A stretch of 64,000 nt of DNA, from contig JACGYV010000004.1 in assembly GCA_014116815.1 (NCBI GenBank), forward strand, positions 28,290 to 92,289, read 5' to 3'. The DNA comes from Holosporaceae bacterium 'Namur'. GTDB lineage: Bacteria > Pseudomonadota > Alphaproteobacteria > Rickettsiales > Midichloriaceae. Below the pieces are notes generated by a model. It saw only the letters and a program-made list of their open reading frames with translations, searched no databases and was not told the origin of the DNA. The position numbers and the translations under genes are program-made. Positions 56,378 through 64,000 of the stretch are shown here, one piece after another (positions within the stretch are counted from its first letter, which is position 1; each line of letters starts with the position of its first letter).

Positions 56378-56659
56378 TTATTTATTAGCTACTTTCTCTT
56401 TTTTGCCAGCTAATAAACCAAAATTAAGTAAAAATTTCTCCACTCTATCAGTAGCTTGGGCACCAACAGAAAGCCAGTGTTTAGCTCTTTCCTGATTAAT
56501 AACAACTCTTTGCTCGTTATCTTTAGCAAGCAACGGATTATAGCTGCCGATCTTCTCAATAAACTTACCGTCTCTAGGCGAGCGAGCATCCGCAACTACA
56601 ATTCTATAATAAGGTCTCTTTTTAGCGCCTGATCTGGATAATCTAATTTTTACACTCAT
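56378..56659 (-). CDS. rpsP: 30S ribosomal protein S16
   Basis: 93 residues: [20 protein letters not shown], then [20 protein letters not shown] and [17 protein letters not shown], all diagnostic. First gene of the operon; the 230-base AT-rich gap upstream must carry its promoter. Confidence 0.98.
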   Translation of the reverse strand: MSVKIRLSRSGAKKRPYYRIVVADARSPRDGKFIEKIGSYNPLLAKDNEQRVVINQERAKHWLSVGAQATDRVEKFLLNFGLLAGKKEKVANK

Positions 56660-56890
56660 TGTTTCAAATTATTCTTAAATTATTTTGAGATACTTATAAT
56701 CCAACTCTTTATTAATGTAAAGATATAATATTATATGATAGTCATTTTTTATCTTTCTTATTAAGAATACTATTAATATATTAAAATACATTAACTTACT
56801 ACCTACCATACAATCATAATTGTTATAAAATATTAAATATTAACGTAGCGTTTATTTTTAAGTTAACCCACTTTACTTTAGAATAGTTTA

Positions 56891-58090
56891 GTGTTTCTAA
56901 TTAATATTAACGCAATTAAAAAAGTGGTAAGAGGCGTGATTCATCAAGCTAATATTACATTTGAAAACAGGCGATACGAAATTTCGGTTTTAAGCTGTGA
57001 GTCAGAAAGAAAATCTGATTCCGAGGATTATCTTACTAGAGCTAAATTTTTTGAAATTTGGAAAACTTTCTTATTAGGGAGCACTGTAATTATAGATATT
57101 GATAAGGTGAGTTATATTAAAAAACTTAATCCTATGTCGATTAATCGTGTTTTTAACGTTATTATGCAGAAAGCTAACGCTACGGATAAAACAGATTTAA
57201 AAGAAGAAAAGATTGATGAAGATATAGATGAATTGATCTTTACATTTGAATCCGATCTACCTGATGAAAAAGCGAAGCAGGAGGCAAATGTAAATAAATT
57301 ACAACTTGCCTTTGAAAGCAATCGGGTTGAGCATAGCATAATCGAAAAGAAAGACCTTCTACAAATCGCGATCGAAACCAATCAAACGGATGTAGTAAAC
57401 ATTCTTTTTGATAAATTTCAAATAAACTATAATGATACTCATATGAAATCTGCTCTTTCAAGAAGAAAGGAATATGGTAAAGATATGTCGATTCTGTTAC
57501 TCAAAAAAACGGAGCCTGATCTATATTCAGAAAAAGTAGCCTTAAATGAATTATTTCGTTATGCGAAAGAGAATGATTGGGATAAATTTTTATTATTTTT
57601 AAAAAAGCAGCCCAAAGAAATTGAAAAGTATATTAATAACAAACTTAAAGGCCATTGCTTGCTGCACTTAGCTACCGCCCATGCTCCACTGGAAGTGGTT
57701 AAGACTTTGGTTGAGATGGGCGCGGATTGCAGCATTACAAATGATAGAGGGCAGAATTCTCTGCATATAGCTGCTCTTCTTGAGGACGATAAAGAAACCT
57801 TTTATTACTTACTGGAAAAATTTCCTTTGATGCTGGAGTCCAAGGATTCTTTCGGCAATACACCGGCGATGATAATAGGTCGCAAAGATAACCCTCCTGA
57901 AGTTGAAGAAATTGCTTCCGGATTTACCGAATTCAGCATTTCTTACAAAGTTAAGAAAGATACTTTAGATAAACCATCTTCAGGTGAAAAAAGTTTTTCT
58001 TTTGGAAGCCCTAAAATCTGGGAACTTTATGAAAAACTAATGCAGAAGACTTATTCAACAGATAACAGCATTTTTAATTTCAGATCGTAA
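56891..58090 (+). CDS. Ankyrin repeat protein, first of three tandem paralogues
   Basis: 399 residues. An N-terminal region (NITFENRRYEISVLSCESE) of a type shared with the next gene precedes ankyrin repeats: GHCLLHLATAHAPLEVVKTL, GQNSLHIAALLEDDKETFYY, FGNTPAMIIGRK. The segment before the repeats (LFRYAKENDWDKFLLFLKKQ) recurs in both downstream genes. The start is a GTG; an internal GTG (near 56937) cannot be excluded. No signal peptide. Probable effector family expanded by duplication. Confidence 0.78.
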   Translation: MFLININAIKKVVRGVIHQANITFENRRYEISVLSCESERKSDSEDYLTRAKFFEIWKTFLLGSTVIIDIDKVSYIKKLNPMSINRVFNVIMQKANATDKTDLKEEKIDEDIDELIFTFESDLPDEKAKQEANVNKLQLAFESNRVEHSIIEKKDLLQIAIETNQTDVVNILFDKFQINYNDTHMKSALSRRKEYGKDMSILLLKKTEPDLYSEKVALNELFRYAKENDWDKFLLFLKKQPKEIEKYINNKLKGHCLLHLATAHAPLEVVKTLVEMGADCSITNDRGQNSLHIAALLEDDKETFYYLLEKFPLMLESKDSFGNTPAMIIGRKDNPPEVEEIASGFTEFSISYKVKKDTLDKPSSGEKSFSFGSPKIWELYEKLMQKTYSTDNSIFNFRS

Positions 58091-58236
58091 AAACTTTATA
58101 TTTCAATAGCTAAACTAAAAATGCACAAAGGTATAAAAATCAGCGAGTTAAAAATATTATTATTATCAATTTAATATACTTTACTTGCTATTAATTTTAT
58201 GATCTCCTAAACCAGAAATTTTATAAAGGATAAAGC

Positions 58237-59109
58237 ATGAAACAAGAACAACTCTTAGAAAGATCTTTTAAAGTCGGTGATGTAACTCATAATTTAAAAG
58301 TTATTAGCGGTGGTGCTGAACCCGAGTCTTCCGCTTGGTGTGCAGCTCAATATACAAAGTTAGTTTCAAAGAATTTAACAGCTAAAAGACTTATAGAAAT
58401 TTGGGCAAGTTTTATCCGCAATGATAGTGAAATTAAAAATTGGCCCATAACGGATTACATTAATTCTTTAAATTCAGCGCAAATTAACGAACAATTTGAA
58501 GTTGAATATAACGGAGAGAAAAAGACTACTAATCTTTTTTCACTCGCAATTGAAAACAATAAAATAGATATAGTAACCACTCTTATTGAAAAATTTGGTG
58601 TGAAAGCTAGTCTAAAAGATTTAGAGAAAACCATAACACTCCCGCTTAACAATGGCGCTTTAATGTATAAAAATTTACTAAATTTAACTTCAACTGCGAT
58701 GCCTATGTTAATAATGCTTGCTAAACATAACAAATGGGACTTGGTTTCAGATACACTTGAGCAGCCAATCCTGACAATAAAGGAAAGTATAGACCAAATG
58801 AACCAAGGTAAAACTCTCCTACATCTTGCCTCAGGCGCGGGGAAAGAAGAGGTAGTAAATAAGTTAAACGATTTAGGGGCAAACTGTGGAATTGCTGACA
58901 AATATGGGATGACTCCTTTACACTTAGCTATCGCCTCAGGTAAGCAAGAAACAGCTGAGAGATTGTTTGCAAAATATCCTCAAGCTTCGGAACATAAAGA
59001 TAAATATGGAAGAACCCCTATGGAGTATGCAAATCATAAAATTAGAGCTTCTAGTTTTACAGATAATGTACTTCAATCACCAAGCAGCCAACAAGTCCGC
59101 TCAATGTAA
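58237..59109 (+). CDS. Ankyrin repeat protein, second tandem paralogue
   Basis: 290 residues; AAAGGATAAAGC precedes the ATG. N-terminal SFKVGDVTHNLKVISGG parallels the first paralogue, the linker is MLAKHNKWDLVSDTLEQ, and the repeats are GKTLLHLASGAGKEEVVNKL, GMTPLHLAIASGKQETAERL and GRTPMEYANHK. The ankyrin repeats are closer to consensus than in the neighbours. Followed by a clear terminator. Confidence 0.82.
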   Translation: MKQEQLLERSFKVGDVTHNLKVISGGAEPESSAWCAAQYTKLVSKNLTAKRLIEIWASFIRNDSEIKNWPITDYINSLNSAQINEQFEVEYNGEKKTTNLFSLAIENNKIDIVTTLIEKFGVKASLKDLEKTITLPLNNGALMYKNLLNLTSTAMPMLIMLAKHNKWDLVSDTLEQPILTIKESIDQMNQGKTLLHLASGAGKEEVVNKLNDLGANCGIADKYGMTPLHLAIASGKQETAERLFAKYPQASEHKDKYGRTPMEYANHKIRASSFTDNVLQSPSSQQVRSM

Positions 59110-59127
59110 CCTATTAAAATAATTTTG

Positions 59128-59159
59128 CGGCTTACTCTTAATAAGTAGGCCGTTTTTTT
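59128..59159 (+). terminator. Rho-independent terminator
   Basis: The nine-pair stem CGGCTTACT/AGTAGGCCG (one wobble) with a seven-base loop is followed by seven T. It ends the second ankyrin paralogue transcript, so the third copy needs its own promoter. Confidence 0.9.
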
Positions 59160-59202
59160 ATGGGCTAAGTATAACAAATATCAACATTATAAAATTACTA
59201 AA

Positions 59203-60075
59203 ATGCTGAATAAAATGAGAAAATATGCATGTGAACTAAATAGTCGAGTATTAGATGATGAAACATATACAAAGATAAAAGACGCAATAATTGGGCAAAA
59301 AGAACAAATAGGCAGTATTAGAATGCTGAATTACTTAAGTAGCCTTGATCCTTCAAAAGAAGATTTTGAAACAAAGAGCATAGAATTACTTAGGCTATTA
59401 ATCGAGCATAATAGAAAAGTTCAATATAGGGATAGTAATGAACAACCCGTAGGAGCATTATTTGAAATGATGGTAAAGCGCACTACTATTCTAAAAGATA
59501 ACCCGAATGCTGTTCGTGGCTGTATAAAGCTGGCAGAGGAAAAAGGGTTTATATGTCTTTCAACTTTTATGAGGAAAATTCCAAATCCTGAGTTATATAA
59601 AATAAATTCCGCTCTTACAATGATTTTTAAAATTGCTGATTATTGCAGAACGGATAATAATTGGGATAATTTTTTCTCTACTTTAAAAAGTTCACACGAA
59701 ATATTTAAAGACTATATAAACGAACCTTTTAAAGGTAGGGTATTGCTTGAGCATGTTTGCATAAGCGGTAGATCGGATATAATAAACGGCCTTCTTGATT
59801 TAGGAGCTAAATGTAACATTGCCTCTCCTGATAACGGCAGGTATCCGCTCCATAGCATAATAGAAAGCACGGATAAAAATTATAATGAAGAATCTATTGC
59901 AGTAATTAAAGTAATATATAATGAATACCCCGCTGCAATTCAAGTTGCAGATTATTCGGGAAGTACTCCGTTGTTATATGCTTACGGGGATTTTTTAAAG
60001 ACTGAATATTTTAAAAAATTAACCCTAAATGCAGAGGAGAAAAGCTTGCGTAGCATCAACAAACCCTCTTCGTAA
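59203..60075 (+). CDS. Ankyrin-like protein, third tandem paralogue (diverged)
   Basis: 290 residues. The segment IADYCRTDNNWDNFFSTLKS followed by GRVLLEHVCISGRSDIINGL aligns with the shared linker and first repeat of the two upstream genes; later units are RYPLHSIIESTDKNYNEESI and GSTPLLYAYGDF. The N-terminus differs (MRKYACELNSRVLDDETY). The repeats are degenerate. Its last 20 bases overlap the end of the convergent mrp gene, a 3'-3' overlap without a terminator between. Confidence 0.75.
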   Translation: MLNKMRKYACELNSRVLDDETYTKIKDAIIGQKEQIGSIRMLNYLSSLDPSKEDFETKSIELLRLLIEHNRKVQYRDSNEQPVGALFEMMVKRTTILKDNPNAVRGCIKLAEEKGFICLSTFMRKIPNPELYKINSALTMIFKIADYCRTDNNWDNFFSTLKSSHEIFKDYINEPFKGRVLLEHVCISGRSDIINGLLDLGAKCNIASPDNGRYPLHSIIESTDKNYNEESIAVIKVIYNEYPAAIQVADYSGSTPLLYAYGDFLKTEYFKKLTLNAEEKSLRSINKPSS

Positions 60076-61093
60076 TCTCACGGAAAAGGCTAGCCGTTCC
60101 TCCATTTTCTTCACTTAAAACAATCGGGGTACCATGATCGGAGGAGGAAGCAATTTTAGGATTAAGCGGGATCTCGCCCAAAAAGTTAATGCCTGCTTTT
60201 CGGGCAAAGTTCTTCACTCCGTTTCGACCGAAAATATAAGTAATATTTTTAGACTTTTCATCCTCAAAATAACTCATATTTTCAACTACTCCAAGCACGG
60301 GAATGTGAAGCTTATTAAACATATCATAAGCTTTTCTCACATCTGCGAGAGCCACTTCTTGAGGGGTAGAAACCAGCACTACCCCGTCTATAATATAATT
60401 TTCCGCTAAACTTAAATGCACATCCCCAGTTCCGGGGGGGGTATCAATCACCATTACATCCACTTCTCTATCATCAAATGCCCAATTAGTCATTCTCATT
60501 AACTGAAATAAAGCCTTGGTTACCATAGGTCCACGCCACACGGCTGCTGCATCGGGATTGACCAGAAATCCCATTGACATTAACTTTATACCGAATTTTT
60601 CAAGCGGGATCATTAAATTATTTATCAATTCAGGTTTTTCGGCGATACCGAACATCTTAGGCATAGAAGGGCCGTAAATATCAGCATCAACTAATGCCGT
60701 TCTCTTCCCGCTCTTGCTTAAAGCAACCGCTAAGTTGCAGGCAACGGTGGATTTACCAACCCCTCCCTTTCCGGATGCAACTAATATTATTTTCTTTACT
60801 CCCATTATGGGTGATTTTTTACTTACTTTCGGATCTTCTTTAGTAGAACTCACGGTTATCTTCACCTCCCCTACCCCTTTAATTTTTTTTACTTCTCCTT
60901 CACATAAGTCTCTCAAATGCTCTTTAGCTTTGATTTGTTCAGTGGTTTTTAATGCACTGTATTCAAGGGTAAAAAATACCGAATTATCTCTTATTACCAC
61001 TCTTGGAATAAAGTCGGTAACCGGCTTTCCTGCCTCAGGATCAATAATATTAACTAACGATCCGATAATTTGTTTTTCTGTAATCATAGACAT
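60056..61093 (-). CDS. apbC: Mrp/ApbC/NBP35-family Fe-S cluster carrier ATPase
   Basis: An N-terminal MIP18-like domain (EKQIIGSLVNIIDPEAGKPV) and a P-loop ATPase domain with the deviant Walker A VASGKGGVGKSTVACNLA, VDADIYGPSMPKMFG, and DTPPGTGDVHLSLAEN. The family binds a bridging 4Fe-4S at a CXXC after NMSYF; here the sequence is NMSYFEDEKSKNITYIFG with no Cys, so cluster binding by that site is not possible as written. 345 residues, otherwise intact. Confidence 0.92.
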   Translation of the reverse strand: MSMITEKQIIGSLVNIIDPEAGKPVTDFIPRVVIRDNSVFFTLEYSALKTTEQIKAKEHLRDLCEGEVKKIKGVGEVKITVSSTKEDPKVSKKSPIMGVKKIILVASGKGGVGKSTVACNLAVALSKSGKRTALVDADIYGPSMPKMFGIAEKPELINNLMIPLEKFGIKLMSMGFLVNPDAAAVWRGPMVTKALFQLMRMTNWAFDDREVDVMVIDTPPGTGDVHLSLAENYIIDGVVLVSTPQEVALADVRKAYDMFNKLHIPVLGVVENMSYFEDEKSKNITYIFGRNGVKNFARKAGINFLGEIPLNPKIASSSDHGTPIVLSEENGGTASLFREITKRVC

Positions 61094-61166
61094 ACTCTTG
61101 CCATAAGCGTTGAAGTTCGATATAGTTAATACCTATATGGAAAATTGAATACTAGGCAACAACAAT

Positions 61167-62345
61167 ATGTCAGACTTTCGTAATCCTTGGGATGATAGCT
61201 CCAACCGAAATAAAAAACCAGATAATAATGATGATTTGGATGAAATAATCCGCAAAAGCCAAGAAAAAATCGTGGATTTCCTTCAAGCTAAGAAAAAACC
61301 TTCAGGAAGCGGAGGAAACAGCAATTTCAGTGGTTCAAATTTCTCCTTACCTTCAAATAAAATCATTATAATTGCATTGCTCGTCGTGCTACTTTCCTGG
61401 CTTTCAACCGGTTTTTACACCGTACAGCCGGATGAGGAAGGTGTAGTTTTAAGACTAGGGAAATATAATAGAACTTCGATTCCGGGTTTAAATTATAAGT
61501 TTCCTTCTCCGATAGAGACTATCGTGAAAGTAAGTACTACACGAATTAATCGTGAAATTATTGGCTTCCGTTCAAACTCACCGCAAAACTACGGTACTTC
61601 AAGGCTATTCGGTTCTAAGCCTAATGACGTTGCGGATCAAAATATTGAAAATCGTCCTGAAGAAAGCCAAATGTTAACAGGCGACGAGAATATAGTTGAC
61701 ATAAACTTTGATGTGCAATGGAAAGTAAAAGATGCAAAAAACTTCTTATTTAATTTAAGAGATCTGCCTAATGAAAACACGGTTAAAAGCTGTGCGGAAA
61801 GTGCGATACGCGAAGTAATCGGAATACATAAGATTTCCGACGCTTTAGCACAGGAGCGTTTTCAAATTGAACAGAAAGCTAAGCAACTGTTACAAGAAAT
61901 GTTAAATAACTATAAAATGGGCGTACACATTGAAAGATTGCAATTACTCAGGGTACAGCCGCCGCTTGAAGTTATTGATTCTTACCGCGATGTCCAATCA
62001 GCAAAAGCTGATAAGGAAAAACTTATCAACGAAGCTTTAGCCTATAGGAATTCAATGCTACCTCGAGCAAGAGGTGAAGCCGAAAAATTCCTTCAGGATG
62101 CAGAAGGTTATAAACAGCAGGTTATAGCTAGCGCTCAAGGTGAATCAAGTAGGTTTAACTCAATCTATAACGAATACCAAAAAGCAAAAGATGTAACCCG
62201 TAAGAGAATGTATCTGGAAACCATGGAAGAAATACTTTCGGGAATGGATAAGATTATTATGGACGGCAAAGCTTCCGGCGGAACCGTTCCTTATCTTCCT
62301 CTTAACGAACTACTGAAAAATAACAATAATAGCGAAAAGAAATAG
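61167..62345 (+). CDS. hflK: FtsH-associated protease modulator HflK
   Basis: An SPFH/band-7 protein that cages FtsH in the inner membrane with HflC. It has a Gly/Asn-rich cytoplasmic N-terminus (FRNPWDDSS), a TM helix (IIIIALLVVLLSWLSTGFYT), then the band-7 domain: VQPDEEGVVLRLGKYNRTSI, VDINFDVQWKVKDAKNFLF, and the long coiled-coil with ARGEAEKFLQDAEGYKQQV. 392 residues. hflC starts eight bases after the stop. Confidence 0.96.
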   Translation: MSDFRNPWDDSSNRNKKPDNNDDLDEIIRKSQEKIVDFLQAKKKPSGSGGNSNFSGSNFSLPSNKIIIIALLVVLLSWLSTGFYTVQPDEEGVVLRLGKYNRTSIPGLNYKFPSPIETIVKVSTTRINREIIGFRSNSPQNYGTSRLFGSKPNDVADQNIENRPEESQMLTGDENIVDINFDVQWKVKDAKNFLFNLRDLPNENTVKSCAESAIREVIGIHKISDALAQERFQIEQKAKQLLQEMLNNYKMGVHIERLQLLRVQPPLEVIDSYRDVQSAKADKEKLINEALAYRNSMLPRARGEAEKFLQDAEGYKQQVIASAQGESSRFNSIYNEYQKAKDVTRKRMYLETMEEILSGMDKIIMDGKASGGTVPYLPLNELLKNNNNSEKK

Positions 62346-62353
62346 GGGTTAAT

Positions 62354-63220
62354 ATGACAAAGAATTATTTTGGTTTAACACTGATAATTATAGTAATTGC
62401 GGCTCTATTAGCTATATTCAACTCCGCATTCATTGTGGATCAAAGACAAGTTGCTTTAGTAATTCAATTCGGTGAACCGATTAAGCAAATTGATACACCG
62501 GGACTTAAGTTTAAAATACCTTTTATTCAAAATGTGTTCTTTTTTGACAAAAGGATTCAAAATTTAAAATCTGAACCGACTGAAGTTATTGCTTCCGATC
62601 AAAAAAATATGCGTGTTGATTCTTTTGGCAAATATAGAATAAAAGAAGCTCTTACATTTTATCAAACAGTACAAACCGAGGAGAAATTAAAATCCAGGCT
62701 TTCATCAATTTTAGATTCTAACCTTAGGCAGGTATTAGGTAGTGTTCCTTTTAAAGCTTTACTTAGCCCGCAAAGACCCGAGCTCATGAAAAAAATTTGT
62801 GACCTGGTGAACACGGAAGCAAATAGTTTAGGAGTTGAAATGGTCGATGTAAGAATAATGAGAGCGGATCTCCCTGAAAAAAGCCGCGAGGCCGTATATC
62901 AGCGCATGAAAACCGACCGTTTGAAAGAAGCTAAAGAAATTAGAGCGCAAGGTGATGAGCAGGCACAGATTATTAAAGCTACCGCTGATAAAGAGAAGAA
63001 AATTATCTTAGCCGAAGCGCAAAAGAAAGCCCAAATGCTTCGCGGTGAAGGCGACGGTGAAGCCATTAAAGCATTCTCATCAAGTTTTAATCGAGACCCG
63101 CAGTTCTATGAGTTCTATAGAAGTTTACAAGCTTATAAAAAATCGATTAATAAAGATAACACAAAACTCATTTTATCGCCCGACGGGGAGTTTATGAAAT
63201 TCTTCGGCAAAGTTAACTGA
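62354..63220 (+). CDS. hflC: FtsH-associated protease modulator HflC
   Basis: HflK partner. An N-terminal TM helix (LTLIIIVIAALLAIFNSAFI), the band-7 domain with VDQRQVALVIQFGEPIKQI and VDSFGKYRIKEALTFY, then coiled-coil RAQGDEQAQIIKATADKEKK and EAQKKAQMLRGEGDGEA. 288 residues. In the operon hflK-hflC-iscX-FlhB-like. Confidence 0.96.
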   Translation: MTKNYFGLTLIIIVIAALLAIFNSAFIVDQRQVALVIQFGEPIKQIDTPGLKFKIPFIQNVFFFDKRIQNLKSEPTEVIASDQKNMRVDSFGKYRIKEALTFYQTVQTEEKLKSRLSSILDSNLRQVLGSVPFKALLSPQRPELMKKICDLVNTEANSLGVEMVDVRIMRADLPEKSREAVYQRMKTDRLKEAKEIRAQGDEQAQIIKATADKEKKIILAEAQKKAQMLRGEGDGEAIKAFSSSFNRDPQFYEFYRSLQAYKKSINKDNTKLILSPDGEFMKFFGKVN

Positions 63221-63231
63221 GGTTTTTTAAT

Positions 63232-63426
63232 ATGAAATGGCTTGATGTTTATGATATTGCAATTGAACTTGAAGAGCGTTACCCGGAATCTGATATTATT
63301 AATATTAGATTCACTGACTTAAAAAATTGGGTAATATCTCTTCCGCGCTTTAATGATGATCCGAACAAATGCAATGAAAAAGTGTTGGAAGCAATTCAAG
63401 CAGCATGGATTGAAGAGCGGGAATAG
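63232..63426 (+). CDS. iscX: Fe-S assembly protein IscX
   Basis: A 64-residue acidic protein that binds IscS and iron and modulates cluster assembly. The family pattern W-x-D...I-A-x2-L...YP...D-x4-RFTDL-x2-W-V...F-x-DDP-x3-NEKVLEAIQ-x2-W is nearly complete. It lies eleven bases after hflC and two before the next gene, away from other isc genes. Confidence 0.9.
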   Translation: MKWLDVYDIAIELEERYPESDIINIRFTDLKNWVISLPRFNDDPNKCNEKVLEAIQAAWIEERE

Positions 63427-63428
63427 TT

Positions 63429-63701
63429 GTGCAGGCAAATGAAGAAGAATTAAAGGCGCTTATCACGATCACTTTAAAATATGCTGCTAACGAAGGCATA
63501 ACTTCAAAATCCGACTTAATTCACAAGGATAAGATAGCAAAAGCAATTTTAAAGCAAGCAAAAGAAAGCGGAATTAATATGGATTCCGGTAAACAATCGG
63601 AAATTATCTCTGATGCCCTTATGTTTAATGATTATCTTCCTTCGGAAGCTTATATAACAGCTACTAAAATTTTAGCTTTTATTCTGGGGAAGGATAGATA
63701 G
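63429..63701 (+). CDS. Small protein resembling the FlhB/EscU cytoplasmic C-domain
   Basis: 90 residues: DKIAKAILKQAKESGINM then ALMFNDYLPSEAYITATKIL AFILG matches the C-terminal part of FlhB/YscU-type export gate proteins (A-x2-I...A-x-E-x-G-V/I-P...A-L...V...IP-E-x-Y-x-A-V-A-E-I-L-A-F-V). The autocleavage NPTH loop and the membrane domain are absent, so it is a stand-alone FlhX-like piece. The start is a GTG. It may interact with the flagellar export system implied by motAB; this is inference from motif order. Confidence 0.6.
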   Translation: MQANEEELKALITITLKYAANEGITSKSDLIHKDKIAKAILKQAKESGINMDSGKQSEIISDALMFNDYLPSEAYITATKILAFILGKDR

Positions 63702-63822
63702 ATATAGCTATTTTCACATACGTTGAGAATAGATATTGCTATATGAGTAAATTTGAAGAATTTTTGAATAGCGTATCTTCACTCCCTAATACGCTCTGCC
63801 CCCTGATCTGCATTTATTCTAA

Positions 63823-63884
63823 AATCTTAATTTATAGGTTATTAGCTATATAGTGCATTAATTTGAATATGCTATATAGTAAAA
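63823..63884. repeat. IS630 terminal inverted repeat and shared flank
   Basis: TATAGTGCATTAATTTGAAT (from 63849) differs by two bases from the MITE terminus TATAGTGTATTAAGTTGAAT, and marks the element end next to the transposase stop. The preceding AATCTTAATT...GGTTATTAGCTATAT is also found at about 54550-54579. Confidence 0.7.
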
Positions 63885-64000
63885 TTAGTTAAGTTGTGGC
63901 ACGAGGAAGAAGGTAGAGATAGCATCATATAAATGCTGATGATCTTTAATTTGCTGTTTTATCCATCGCTTCATATTAGCCCAAAACTTTTCTATCGGGT
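63885..64000 (-). CDS. IS630-family transposase, C-terminal end (runs off the right edge)
   Basis: Read on the minus strand: PIEKFWANMKRWIKQQI, KDHQHLYDAISTFFL, VPQLN-stop. The Glu in PIEKFW is the third catalytic DDE residue and the motif is diagnostic of IS630/Tc1-mariner transposases. 38 codons are visible and undamaged. It differs in sequence from the remnant at 54.3 kb, so at least two IS630 lineages are present. Confidence 0.93.
   Translation of the reverse strand, partial: PIEKFWANMKRWIKQQIKDHQHLYDAISTFFLVPQLN

Noticed and set aside
1..64000. CRISPR array, rRNA genes, tmRNA or SRP RNA
   Set aside because: No regularly spaced repeats and none of the conserved RNA landmarks were seen; only one tRNA is recognisable.

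Overview
The window is AT-rich, gene-dense DNA that looks like the chromosome of a Rickettsiales bacterium. The best fit is a Midichloriaceae-type intracellular symbiont of a protist such as an amoeba; this is an inference from gene content, not a database match. The clues are a duplicated, ATP-site-degenerate VirB4 ATPase of the rickettsial (rvh) type IV secretion kind beside a secreted Cys-rich protein, scattered tail-tip genes of an alphaproteobacterial gene transfer agent, flagellar motor genes motA/motB, ISC-type Fe-S genes, and many ankyrin, leucine-rich-repeat and other host-like proteins.

Layout. 1-0.7 kb: kdsD/kpsF cut by the left edge, then a candidate small RNA of two hairpins with C-rich loops. 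0.9-2.4 kb: an ankyrin gene split by a frameshift. 2.5-5.9 kb: a xenobiotic-modification island (nucleotidyltransferase, AAC(6')-like and CatB-like acetyltransferases on minus; mscL, a Cass2-like drug-binding protein and a GNAT on plus). 6.3 kb: a small ORF with 15-residue repeats. 7.2-10.5 kb: nuoB, nuoA, ferredoxin, yajC, rlmA-like and NFU. 10.6-14.8 kb: motB, motA, a DASS transporter, rlpA. 14.9-18.9 kb: virB4 paralogue and secreted partner. 19.7-27.3 kb: ftsZ, a MITE, GTA tail-tip genes, ftsY. 27.5-29.2 kb: a lysine-rich protein with an actin-binding (WH2/beta-thymosin-like) motif and ubiquitin-binding-like repeats. 29.4-33.8 kb: hydrolase, ferredoxin reductase, folD, yihY-like, ankyrin. 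33.9-42.3 kb: a lone prepilin, tRNA-Asn, exonuclease III, a frameshifted Rpn nuclease, uvrB, a nonsense-interrupted secreted protein and an ankyrin/F-box-like protein. 42.3-53.8 kb: engB, an LRR protein and the tail of a paralogue ended by a MITE, a CPA2 antiporter, SDR, recR, an APH(6)-like kinase, a membrane-hairpin protein, an ankyrin-ADP-ribosyltransferase candidate and murJ. 54-56.7 kb: IS630 remnant and the rplS-trmD-rimM-rpsP operon. 56.9-60.1 kb: three tandem ankyrin paralogues. 60-63.7 kb: mrp/apbC, hflK, hflC, iscX and a FlhB C-domain-like protein. The right edge cuts an IS630-family transposase.

Housekeeping genes alternate with an accessory layer of likely host-directed proteins (ankyrin, LRR, F-box-like, WH2-like, ART-like) that a P-type type IV secretion system could export. 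Decay is visible: two frameshifts, one in-frame stop, a truncated paralogue and a degraded transposase, with MITEs that share their ends with the IS630 copy at the right edge. The strongest novelty candidates are the actin/ubiquitin-motif protein at 27.5 kb and the ankyrin-ADP-ribosyltransferase candidate at 50.3 kb.
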